From NCBI RefSeq assembly GCF_907165205.1, contig NC_058193.1, positions 16,257,521 through 16,321,520 on the forward strand: a DNA stretch of 64,000 nt. The letters run 5' to 3'. Below, one piece after another: positions 30,901 through 42,900 of this stretch. The DNA is from Coccinella septempunctata (Eukaryota > Arthropoda > Insecta > Coleoptera > Coccinellidae). How positions within the stretch are numbered: position 1 is the first letter of the stretch; each line of letters starts with the position of its first letter. Under the pieces are notes generated by a model. It had not been told where the DNA came from. It searched no databases and saw nothing but the letters and a program-made list of their open reading frames with translations. Both the position numbers and the translations under genes were made by a program.

Positions 30901-33900
30901 GGAAGGGTACGAAAAGTATCAATTTCCAAAATCGCTCTGTATCTCATAAACGGAAACAGTTATGCAAAATCTGATTAGGACAACTCAAGTTTCACAAAAA
31001 AGTAGGACAGGAACGTAAAAACCGCAAGGCTCTATCTTAAATAGCAAGCCAGAAACCTGGCTGTCTCACCTAAAATGGGATGCACTGTACACTAACGGAG
31101 ACCAATATTCTTTTCTTCGATGAAAGAATGGTTTATTTTGGCGGAAAAAACCAGTTCCTTCAAAAAATCATTGCTTGTATTCCACTGGTTCATGCTTGAT
31201 ATTTAGCTAATTTTCATATTCTGTAGAATGAATAGATTTTCATAAATATACAGGGTGGCCATTTGAAAACGAAACAGACGAGATTACAGACGAAATAAAT
31301 TTTTTCGATAGAAATGCTCGGACAGGTCGATTTCTGTTTCGAGGGGGACAACTTAAGATGTAGGTTACGGACGCATAGCGCTTCAACCCTTGCTACTACA
31401 ACCCTCACCCCCAATTTTTGAATAGGGAAGATGGGGTGAGTGATACCTCATTTGAAAGGTATTTTTATACTGATTTCAGCACAGTAATTGTTTTTTCATT
31501 TTATGCATTAGTTCTCGAAATATTCTTAACTAAGTATTTGAAAATGAAGTGGTGTTTTCATGGCACTTGTATTGTTTTTTTGTGAAAAATCGACATTATG
31601 AGCTTCAAAACAACCATGACTGTGGCTTCCTTCCTCCAATCCACTGACATAGAAATCTTTAATCAAGATGTCGAACAAACAAAGCGTATTGCGAAGGAGC
31701 TCAATCTTGCTGAAACTCAATCAAAATTATCAAAAACGAAAACGTTTTTGATATTATAAAGTATTCAATTCTGAACATATTATCGTTCAAATCCTTGCAT
31801 TCCTTCAAATGGTTTTCAAGATATCGAGAAAAAACTGGAAATAAACGGGAGATATGCGTATTCAATATTATGTTCGTTAGTCATATTCTAAGGCCCGGTA
31901 CTTTCACCTTCGAATAAATTTTATTCAACGAATAATGACGTACCGACATTCCATCTATGACAAATAAACTCTTCTAATTAAGTTTCAATGATAGATTTAT
32001 TCGATGAATAACACTATCTGAAAGTGAAAAGACTGCATTTTTACTTATCCTAAGAATAAGACTTAATAAATGCGAATAAATTTATTTATTCGCACGTGAA
32101 AGTACCGGGCCTAAATATCTTAATCTCAAATTTTCAAACTTTTGAAATCGAAGAATGTGGGAATATTGCACATTTCCTGAATTTTGAGAATCTCGTCTCA
32201 GTTAAGCCGCACATGTTACAAAACAGGCGAATAAACTATCATACAACGATGGCTTCACGAATCTACTTTGTATCCGATTATGGAAAAATTATTCGTTCGA
32301 AAATAAGGGAAACAATACACAATGACATGAGCACATGTATTTTCTAATTGAAGTGCTTCCCCATAATTTATAAAAAGGTCCTTTTGCATTGCAATGAGTT
32401 GGAAAATCTAACAAATTTGTTATTCATTTGAGTAGAATACAGATGTTTCACTTACTTGTGCGAATTTACTAATATTGCTGTTGATAAGAGATAAAGGATA
32501 TTTTTCACACATCTCTGGAATCCAAGATAATTCTTGTTTAACCCGGAACTTTTTGTGATCTGGTGCAGCGCATGCATATCCCACAATGCCAGAATCATCT
32601 TCTACCACCAGGCAGAACTCTGGGTGCAACAACAAGTAAGGAGCTACTATTCTGTCAGCATGAAGATCTTTCAGACAATCTGGGTATGGATGTTGGTCTT
32701 CCAATCCATCTTTAGAAGTTCTTGTGCAAATACTCATGACATCATTTTCATCTGTGTTGATGTATGGTCTTATTGTGAATATCCGACATGTTGGCATATC
32801 CGGTATTTTGTACACGAATAAATCGTTCCCAGAATCCACAGGCATCAATCGCTGAAATAATATTTATTCATTTAATATCAGGTATATTTACTCATGAATT
32901 TATTTAGAAACTACCTGCAAATCTGCAGTTAAACCACCCCTGAATACCCAGGGTTCCTGGTCACCACTCATAAACGTTTCTTTCCAACCTTTAGAAAACC
33001 CTAGAACCGGAGCAAATTCGTAAGCGACAGGACCGAATACGAAGTTACGCTAAGCGAACTGCTTGGTCTAAACCAAAACTACGCAATGCATACCAAACAA
33101 TTTTACGCTCAATGCTTGAATTTGCTAATATGCAAAGTCAATGAATGAAAAGTAAACAGATTCATTCAGTATATGATGAGTCTTTGTTATCTTAATTTAT
33201 CAGTGTGTTCCTCATATAGGATCATATTTATTCAAACTACAAACACATGATTGATTTGGTAATCTGACGCGCGGCGCCAGATCGGCCAAGAAAATCATCT
33301 GTATTGTTTGAATGAATGAGATAAAAGTATCTCATTTTCTGGACATTTATATACACTGTCGAATCTATTTACTTATAATTTACGCAATTGTTACGCTTTA
33401 CGCTAAGCTTCCTTGGATTAGAATCCTGTAATGCATACATGTGTAGGTTCCTTGGGTGAATGAAGGCATAGACGAAGGGAAATGGCCACCAGCTTGGGAA
33501 AAAATAAACCATTAATTAATAATATTGTGCTCAACATCTGGAAAATCCATCACATCTCACTGCCATTATTTAACGTTACATCAATTGGATTTCTGGTTCA
33601 AATAACTATCACATTTTGAAGATAAATTACTCAACAGATAGAGTTCTCAACACAAAGTATCATTTTAGTAGTAGAACTGGATCATTGAATCATGTTACAC
33701 GAAGGTTTTTTTCGAAAGTCTTCCAAAAATTTAAATATTTTCAATTTAAAAACGGATTAAAACAAACTAGGACACGAGCGAGCTACTACCTGAAATTTTC
33801 AGGGTGACACTACGGCTGCAGTGTCATCGTCTTCTACATGCGGTGCCTACACGGAGGTGAACTGAGGGCTTGTGGCCCACTCTTCGTCCGCTTGAAGTTG

Positions 33901-36900
33901 GGGAGACTCAAGCCAACAAAAATACCATAAGTCAACAACAGGGGGTTTTGTGTCACCTGATGTGTTGTCCTTAACTCTTTAAGGTTACTTCAAGTGAACA
34001 GAATATGTTCAACAGTTCTATTGGTGCTCCTGCACCAGCGGTACAAGAAGCAGCCAGTAAGTACAATTTTCTTTTAATGTTAATTGAGCAGGTGGCTGGT
34101 CATTGCACCAGTCACCAGACCGTTTCCTCTCCATACCAGAAGTTTTTTGACCCCAGGCTTCGAGGGCGATCTCTCAATGAGAACCTTCGACTGCATGAGA
34201 TCAGTCTAGCCATCTATTAAAGTGGTTCCTGATAGATGTACGACAGATGGGCAGCGCCGATTCCGAACCAGTAACAGCTGAGCGGCCCCCCCCTGCACCA
34301 AAAAAACTTTCTCTCTCAAAAACGGTTCAGTTTGCGGTGCTCAATAAACTCCATAAAATATTGGATATCACTCAACTATCCGAGTAATGAATGAAAAAAT
34401 GAAATGGCGATTCTAATATAACAAGCTGTTGATTGAACCTGAAATTTCCAAGTGATGTAACATTAAGTCTTGAGTTTTGCAAAGAAAAGGGTTAAATATA
34501 TCTACATAGTGGAAATGAATCCAAAAGTCCATTATTGAAATTTTCGAGCTTTCTGCCAATTCATGACACCATTACGTTTTGATTTGATCACATATGTATT
34601 GATGAGGAATGTTCATTAATAACATTTGAAAACTACGCTCTAGCAAACAATAAAAACATCCTGGAAACCTGAAAATACAATAAGACGCATCCTTCTTGAT
34701 GATGGAGACGCAAAATCGCTTTCAATTATTGACGCATCAAAGCAGAACTAACGCACAATCAAAGCCAAAAATATTACGCATTGTCTCGCAACAGAACATT
34801 CCTCAAAAAATCATATTTTTCTCAAGGACGACAAATAAATTTGGTTTCATTTCACACAAAAAATGTATCAATTCTACGCTAGCATTGTCCTTACCTAACC
34901 ATTTTATATAGGAATTAAGCAGAGATATAACACTTCTTATATCCCAGACATAGGGATACAGATCATATAATAGTTCTCGATTGTTGCAGGATGTAAGATT
35001 TTTAACCAATTTGTTCACAGCTTCTGTTATTTCATTAAATTTGGCCGCCCTGGAAAACCACTCTTGGATCTGAAATAAAATACACATATCAAAATGACGA
35101 ATTTGTCATAAAATGCCTTTTATCAATGGTATCAAATTATCCATCTGGGATAGAGATTCTTCCCGTTTCTTTTTACCATATGCATTAGTTTAATTGTCGT
35201 GGGATTAACTGAAGAAGCAGATGATATAAATATGATGTGGAGATCATAGGTTAATTGGTTTTTATTAATTTCGTAAGCACCGAATGGGAGAGGTAAGAGA
35301 AATTAGCTGATTTAAGCCTAGTTCTCAGAGCTTCGTAGTGTCGCCAGCGACAGTTCTCCAGCCAATCAGAGCATGTAAACAAAACTTCCCCTGACCCCTT
35401 CCTTTTCATTTCTGGTTGTCGAGAAGTGTCGCGACACGCCCCTTTTGTAGTTGAAATATTCCAACTACACCTCGAATTTCTGCGACAATCACAAGTAAAT
35501 ATAACCTAACTGTCAGCCGCAAAAACAGTTGTTTTTGATTTTAGATATTCTTTTCAGTATTTTTTAATCATGGTATATTTTCTATCTAAATTCAGGTAAA
35601 TATATGAAACACCAATGATAATTATCACGGAGAAAGGAAATATTCTATGGGGATGGCTGTGCACACCAGAGGATAAATTATTAAATAAATCAATCAGGAG
35701 TACTACGGTGTGAAATTTATTTATGTCAAAAACCAAGCGCTTTCGGTCTAAAACAAGACCATCATCAGGGTTTTCCTAGAAGGGTGAAAGAGGTTGTATA
35801 ATACAAACAAATACATAGATATAGTAGTTACCCGTCTAGGAAACTATCGCAATTGTCGGCGAGTAGGTAAAGGCATCGCAACAATAGATCAGGTACACTC
35901 AAAATGGTAAAACTAAACATTTCAGAAATATATAAAAATCATATCAACGACGCAATTAAGAGGATCATAAACAATCATAAGAATGACATAAATGTAGTAA
36001 TGACATGAATATCATAACCTCGAGAAACCCCGAGAAAGACAGGAAAGACACATCTCAACTATCAACATATTGTTAAATATGCCGACCGTAGGGTGACCTG
36101 AAATAAATATGGTCATAGGCGTAGTGGTCAAGGGGAATCTCGAAATCATTACAAATTAAAATTAAAAATTAAATATTAAATTTTTTCTTTTTCAAATCAA
36201 TTACATTACATTAAAATTGGGACACAATGCGGAAACGAACACCAAAAAGGACACCCACATGACAAGGACCTCAAGAGTTACATCAAACTCTTAAATAAAG
36301 GAGTGAAACCATTATTCAAATTTAAGTTCACCTGAGTGTTTACACAATTCGTATTCGAACTCAACTCACGTAATATCTCGATATCTTCTAAAAGGTTCAT
36401 CTTAATGCTATATCTATTTGTTGTAAGTCTATGGAGGATCTTGGAGTTATGGTTGGGGCTGAATGAATGGCCCGTGAAATTTAGATGGTGACCAAATGCC
36501 GATGACTGAGGCCTATTTAAGTGCTCTTTTATTCTAACTTCCAATCTTCTTCTTGTCTGTCCAACGTATGAAACATCACACTCGTTACATCCCAACCTAT
36601 ATATGCCGCTACAATGCAAACTTTTCACTCTATCTTTGGAATTACATAGAATATTTCCCAGGAAGGAGGAATTAGAAAAGGAGATCTTCACCCCATCACA
36701 AGAAGCCTCAAGTATGCGTGAAATGGCGTTAGAAAAATGTCCCAAGTAGGGAAGAGAGAAGTATCTCCGATTCAAGTCAAGAGGCCTAGAACAATAGGCC
36801 AAATCTTGTCTTTTTCTGGACAATATGTTGTTACGGAGCCGATCCACTAAATCTGGGTTGTAACCATTATTATAGGCTATTTGTTTAATTATGTTGAATT

Positions 36901-39900
36901 CTTTTAATAGGTTTTCTTCAGAGAGGGGCACATTGAGGGCTCTGTGGATGTAGCAACGTAAAGACGCCAATTTATGACTATTAGGATGATGGGAATGTGC
37001 CGGAATGATGTGGTCTGTGGAAGCCCACACAAACAGACCACATCATTCCGGCACATTCCCATCATCCTAAAGGTCAGTTCATATTATCCGTCCGTCTCGG
37101 TTCAGTTCAGCTCAGCCAAAATATCTTTCAATGTGTTTTATATGGACTAATTCATACTATCCGTCTCCGACCCTTCAGCACCTATCGGCACGCTTACGGC
37201 CGTCCGACGGTATTCTTCCAGAGAATATTTTGCGGATGGCCTGAAGGGCGTGGTTGGACTGAACGAGACTGAACGTATAATATGAATAAGCAACCGCTCA
37301 GTTCAGCTCAGTCAATCAAGGGTTTTCCTTTGTCGTGAAAGCTTCTTTGAACTTTTCTTGTCTATTATTTGCGACATTTTTCACAGTATACAGGATGATT
37401 CATAACTATTGGGACATAGGCTAAGGGCAGATTGTTTGGACCAAAATATGGCGATAGGAGCAAATATACCCCAATAAAATATTGCTGTGGAAAAAGATAG
37501 AGGACGTTAGAGTTAATTTTTTTTTTTCGTTTTTTGCTAATAATTTCACTGTATATTTTCAATGTTACATAAAATGAATAAACTTAAATTAAGTGTTCTA
37601 CGTGTCCTACCCCCTACTTCTATGCCCTTTCTATTTCTTTCAATAAAGGACTTTAAAACTTTGAAGAAAATATTATTCTATACCCTTATAAAAAATTCAA
37701 CTTCAACGCCCTCCATCTTTTTCCACAGCAATATTTTATTGAGGTATATTTGCTCCTATCGCCATATTTTGGTCCAAACAATCTGCCCTTAGCCTATGTC
37801 CCAATATGAATCACCCTGTATAATCGAAATGATTTCCTGTTCATTCTAAAATAGCCATGATGTGTGGACCAATTTTTTTAATAATGTCCAATATTCACCT
37901 TCAACTTTTCTCTTTTCAAATATTGGTTAGACACCCAATCCTTTTACCGACTTTTTGTTCCTCTTCATCTTCGTCTAACAATAATGCAAAAGCACAACAT
38001 TCATTCAGGCGTACTTGCAGCAAAAGTTTACGTCCTATGAGATAGGGCACGAAAGAGAAACAACGAAAATAATAATACTGATAATTTAACAATATTTTTT
38101 AGGGTCCTTGTTGTACTGTTTTGATCAAAATGAAAGGCTTCATGTGTCAAGTGCTGGTCAATTCGAATGCAACCGAAGATTCACGACACACGAAGCGGAA
38201 GGTGACTGAGACGATCGTGACTGATAATATGAACGCAACCTCCGTCAACGGCTAATGATCCTTCCGCCGGCCTGAACTGAGCGGAACGTATAATATGAAT
38301 CGACCTTAATAGTCATAAATTGGCGTCTTTACGTTGCTACATCCACAGAGCCCTCAATGTGCCCCTCTCTGAAGAAAACCTATTAAAAGAATTCAACATA
38401 ATTAAACAAATAGCCTATAATAATGGTTACAACCCAGATTTAGTGGATCGGCTCCGTAACAACATATTGTCCAGAAAAAGACAAGATTTGGCCTATTGTT
38501 CTAGGCCTCTTGACTTGAATCGGAGATACTTCTCTCTTCCCTACTTGGGACATTTTTCTAACGCCATTTCACGCATACTTGAGGCTTCTTGTGATGGGGT
38601 GAAGATCCTCCTTCCTGGGAAATATTCTATGTAATTCCAAAGATAGAGTGAAAAGTTTGCATTGTAGCGGCATATATAGGTTGGGATGTAACGAGTGTGA
38701 TGTTTCATACGTTGGACAGACAAGAAGAAGATTGGAAGTTAGAATAAAAGAGCACTTAAATAGGCCTCAGTCATCGGCATTTGGTCACCATCTAAATTTC
38801 ACGGGCCAATCATTCAGCCCCAACCATAACTCCAAGATCCTCCATAGACTTACAACAAATAGATATAGCATTAAGATGAACCTTTTAGAAGATATCGAGA
38901 TATTACGTGAGTTGAGTTCGAATACGAATTGTGTAAACACTCAGGTGAACTTAAATTTGAATAATGGTTTCACTCCTTTATTTAAGAGTTTGATGTAACT
39001 CTTGAGGTCCTTGTCATGTGGGTGTCCTTTTGGGTGTTCGTTTCCGCATTGTGTCCCAATTTTAATGTAATGTAATTGATTTGAAAAAGAAAAAATTTAA
39101 TATTTAATTTTTAATTTTAATTTGTAATGATTTCGAGATTCCCCTTGACCACTACGCCTATGACCATATTTATTTCAGGTCACCCTACGGTCGGCATATT
39201 TAACAATATGTTGATAGTTGAGATGTGTCTTTCCTGTCTTTCTCGGGGTTTCTCGAGGTTATGATATTCATGTCATTACTACATTTATGTCATTCTTATG
39301 ATTGTTTATGATCCTCTTAATTGCGTCGTTGATATGATTTTTATATATTTCTGAAATGTTTAGTTTTACCATTTTGAGTGTACCTGATCTATTGTTGCGA
39401 TGCCTTTACTTACTCGCCGACAATTGCGATAGTTTCCTAGACGGGTAACTACTATATCTATGTATTTGTTTGTATTATACAACCTCTTTCACCCTTCTAG
39501 GAAAACCCTGATGATGGTCTTGTTTTAGACCGAAAGCGCTTGGTTTTTGACATAAATAAATTTCACACCGTAGTACTCCTGATTGATTTATTTAATAAGG
39601 AAATATTCTTTCATTTCATATTTATTGGTTTATTTCAGAATGGAGTTTTTCTACAGGTATACAGCTTTATATTCGTGGTAAAGGCGAAATAAAATAAGGA
39701 GAAGAAGGTGGATTCAGTAGGCCACTGCGGCAGATAGGTATTTAACTTCCTAATGAACCATGGGAGTTCACTGCTATATACTCCATAAATATTCATTTGG
39801 CCAATCCGTAATAGATATATGAAAAGTGAGGTAATTTCACGTTTTGAAATGAGAAATATGTAAAGATTTCCTGAATTAAAATCCAATTTTCTTTCAGTGA

Positions 39901-42900
39901 ATACAAAAAGTGCCTATTTCATTGAAATTCCCAAAATAAATCAAAAAGTAGCTGAACGTTACTCCCACAAAATAAACAAGATTGGAGGTTTTGATCCATA
40001 CACCATTTAAGCAAGAGATATATGAGGTTACAGTCCTGATGGAATATGATGATATTGTGGTTTTTCTAGTTTTCACAACCAGTTTAAACAAATCAGCAAA
40101 TGAAAGCATTCAAGCGCTTATCAGCCTACAAATGCTCGCATTATATCTGGGTTTTGCTGTTTGAAACAAAATATTATGTGAGAAGTTTTCACAAAAGGGT
40201 CAGTACAGATGAATTGGTGTACATGTAAAGAAAGGAATAATGACCATTTTATGATAAAATGCTATGAGGATTGTGAAATATATTGGATCCGATCCATGCG
40301 GAAAGTGTTGTGCTGACCATTGTTCCTGACCATTCGTTCAGCAGCGTTTGTGCAAGCAATTTACACATGGATCGAATATTTTTTTAAAATGTATATACAT
40401 AATATGATGTAATGTGGTTGTATTAAATAATCTCCAAAATATGCACTGTTCTATACAAAAGGTGTATTTACTATAAATATAAAACAGAAACAATATGAAA
40501 ATATAATTGGTTCAAAAATAGGAACAGTATAAAATTATATCCAGTAGAAAAATATACAGCATAAATATAATGAGGATAGAATATAACCCATATATTTGAA
40601 TAGCTCTTTCAATAGCATCCAATAATTTTAGTCGTCTCTTGTCTCGAGTCATTTGAGTAAAACTTCTTATCTTATACTGTCTCTATTTCTTCGGCCAAAA
40701 TATGCAAGAGGATGGCATAATTATTCATTTCCTCCCAAGTTATTGAATACTTTCATGGCCTCTGTACTAATGTAAATTTTACACAATTTTAGTTCGAACA
40801 CCATGTTTACTTCGGACATTATGGTGTGAGCAACTCGAAAATTCATTTTTGAAGAGATATATGTAACATAAATTCAAAATAGAATAGAATTTTTCAATCG
40901 TATTTGACAATCAGCTGTTTATGACAGCGGAGAACACAATACGTCATGTGAGAATGTAGGAAGGAGTGGGGATTGTCGCTGGCGACACTACGAAGCTCTG
41001 AGAACTAGGCTCTAGGAGGATTTAGTTTCCATAGGTTTTTTTGTAAAAAACATATACTATTTGACTTTTGTTATGAATCCCAGCGTATAGTGTTGCAATA
41101 TTGCATCACTCCATATGATGATCTTGCAAAAATTCAGTAATAATTAGTAACGATTTATTAAGATCTACATAAGCTTGCCTCGCATACCTTCAAGGACACA
41201 TACACATGATTATATTCTATTTTACGCTAGTTGAGTAGTATATTATTACAAGGGCATTTTATAATATGTATTACCACTAGAACACAATGAAAGAGAATAA
41301 GACCTACCTCAGGAGATTCCCTGTTAGCTCTTTGATTTTGCTCCATGACAAGATTTGCGTTGGACTTCAACCAATTGAATTCTTGTAAAAGGACTAAACC
41401 TTGTCCACCATGCTCGAATGGCAAATAGAAAAGGTCACACAACAAAGTCAAGTCATCAATACTAAGCTCTCCATATTTCCTGTATAATCAAAATTCAATT
41501 CATGTTTAATAAAATATTGGAAAGAACTAAAACAAAAGTAAAAAAAATCACATTGCTCTATTAGTCTATTTGATAACATTTTCAGAGTCAGAGGCCTCTT
41601 CATAGCCGAAAGGAAAATAGTAACATAAAACAAGCAAATAAAACACTCTGCAACACAAGCAATTTTCATTCAACCTTGTCAGTTACATAAAGCATCATGT
41701 CTATAGTATTGTTAACCATTCAGTTGACCAAAATAAAGTGGGTAAGAAATGTACCTCTAATTGAACAGATAGCCTCTATTTAAGATTTGACAAATTAATA
41801 AATAAATATGTGCAGAAAATCGATGGACTCTTCTAAACAACCAACTGAAGGGGAACACCAATTAGGTTATGAGTATTTGCGATTTCAATTATGTCGGTTA
41901 GTGAATGATTTGGAAGAGAATTAGTACAATTTGATGAATTTCAAGGAGTGAAGCCCACAGTGGATAGCCTATTAAAGCACTTAGCTCTGTTAACAGTAAC
42001 GGCCACGATGAGCTGCTGCTCTATAAAGGAGTATTATTCATCGAACCTGAATTTATGATTGAAATTTTCTTGATGAATTTCAAACTGCAAAGTTGAAATG
42101 TATATTTATTGAAATGTATTGTTATTTTTACACCTATAAAGGATCATTTATTCATCGAACCTGAATTTATAATTGAAATTTTCAATGAATTTCAAATTTG
42201 AGAACTGAAATGTATGGTTATTGAGAGATGTAACAACACTGTTGAATCAGGTAGCAAATAATTCAAAATAGAACCAGATGAACTAGATTGCTGTTAATAT
42301 TGTTTGTAGAAAGGCGGCTACAGACGGCATGCCAAACTTTGTCCAACGTCTGTTCGTTCCAACGTTGGCGCATTGTGTGTAGGCAAAACATATGGCAAAA
42401 CAAAGCCAACGCTGACCAGGGTTCGCCTAGAAGGCGGTATTATCAACACACATCAAAGGGATTTGTTGAGACTCGCCAATGGACCTTATCATATTTGAAA
42501 TTATAAGGTTAAATCTGGCTTGAATGGTTTATGGTAAGTATCCCTCATTAACCCTCTAATGCCCATTTTTTTTTTAATTATTTCCGTTTAGTTTCAAGTT
42601 AGCTTATGTATAATCTACATCTTTTTTTCACAAATAGTTAACTGATTTACATTAACACCTGTTCAAACAAAATGAACCTATACTGAAGGCGGACATGGGC
42701 AGTTGAACTATACTGCTCACAGGGAATAATTTTGTATCCACTTATATGCAACCAGTCTCAAGGCGGAATTGGGTATTAGAGGGTTAAGTAATTTTTGGTG
42801 CTTTGTGAAGTACTTCGCGTCGTCGTGCACGATTAGTACTGCAGTGGATTTAATAATGTTTCTTGTTGTCAATTATTATTGTTTTTCAAAGCAAAAATAA

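Larger units (their letters stand above)
27966..32851 (-). other. Oga: Oga exons 12-14: acetyltransferase-like end
   Basis: Exon 12 (32456-32851): RLMPVDSGNDLFVY, FTIRPYINTDENDVMSIC, FCLVVEDDSGIVGYACAAPD. Exon 13 (28789-28945): ICSLLPSVLDQSVSKRLV, LLAALRANG. Exon 14 (27966-28093): CFGVHVTMKST, FYGKLGFVEN, MSRNF stop. This is the GNAT-fold pseudo-acetyltransferase domain of animal OGA. Confidence 0.9.
35647..39596. mobile_element. Head-to-head pair of Penelope-like elements
   Basis: Two copies in inverted orientation share a centre near 37020-37035. AAGGAAATATTCT occurs at 35634-35646 and again at 39597-39609, which looks like one target duplication around the whole pair. The right copy is interrupted by a 1236-bp MITE. 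Arms are nearly identical from the coding region to the outer ends (ATTAAATAAATCAATCAGG). Confidence 0.8.
35315..41011. mobile_element. Large TIR element hosting nested insertions
   Basis: Ends are AGCCTAGTTCTCAGAGCTTC plus GTAGTGTCGCCAGCGACA and the exact complement near 40974-41011. Flanking triplets are TTA and CTA, a possible mutated 3-bp duplication. The original element was about 1.7 kb; the rest is the Penelope pair and what is nested in it. The right interior (39610-40970) has no recognisable transposase. It occupies most of Oga intron 9. Confidence 0.7.
32915..41479 (-). other. Oga: Oga exons 9-11: helical stalk
   Basis: Exon 9 (41308-41479): LTLLCDLFYLPFEHGGQG. Exon 10 (34895-35069): EWFSRAAKFNEITEAV, LYDLYPYVWDIRS. 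Exon 11 (32915-33000): SGDQEPWVFRGGLTADLQ. Exon 11 start was set by phase: only the TTCTAG|GG acceptor keeps the frame, while more upstream AGs run into a stop. Confidence 0.85.

Noticed and set aside
33001..33060. Longer Oga exon 11 (…FGPVAYEFAPVLG)
   Set aside because: The frame continues upstream but meets a TAG, and alternative acceptors there do not fit the phase-1 donor of exon 10.
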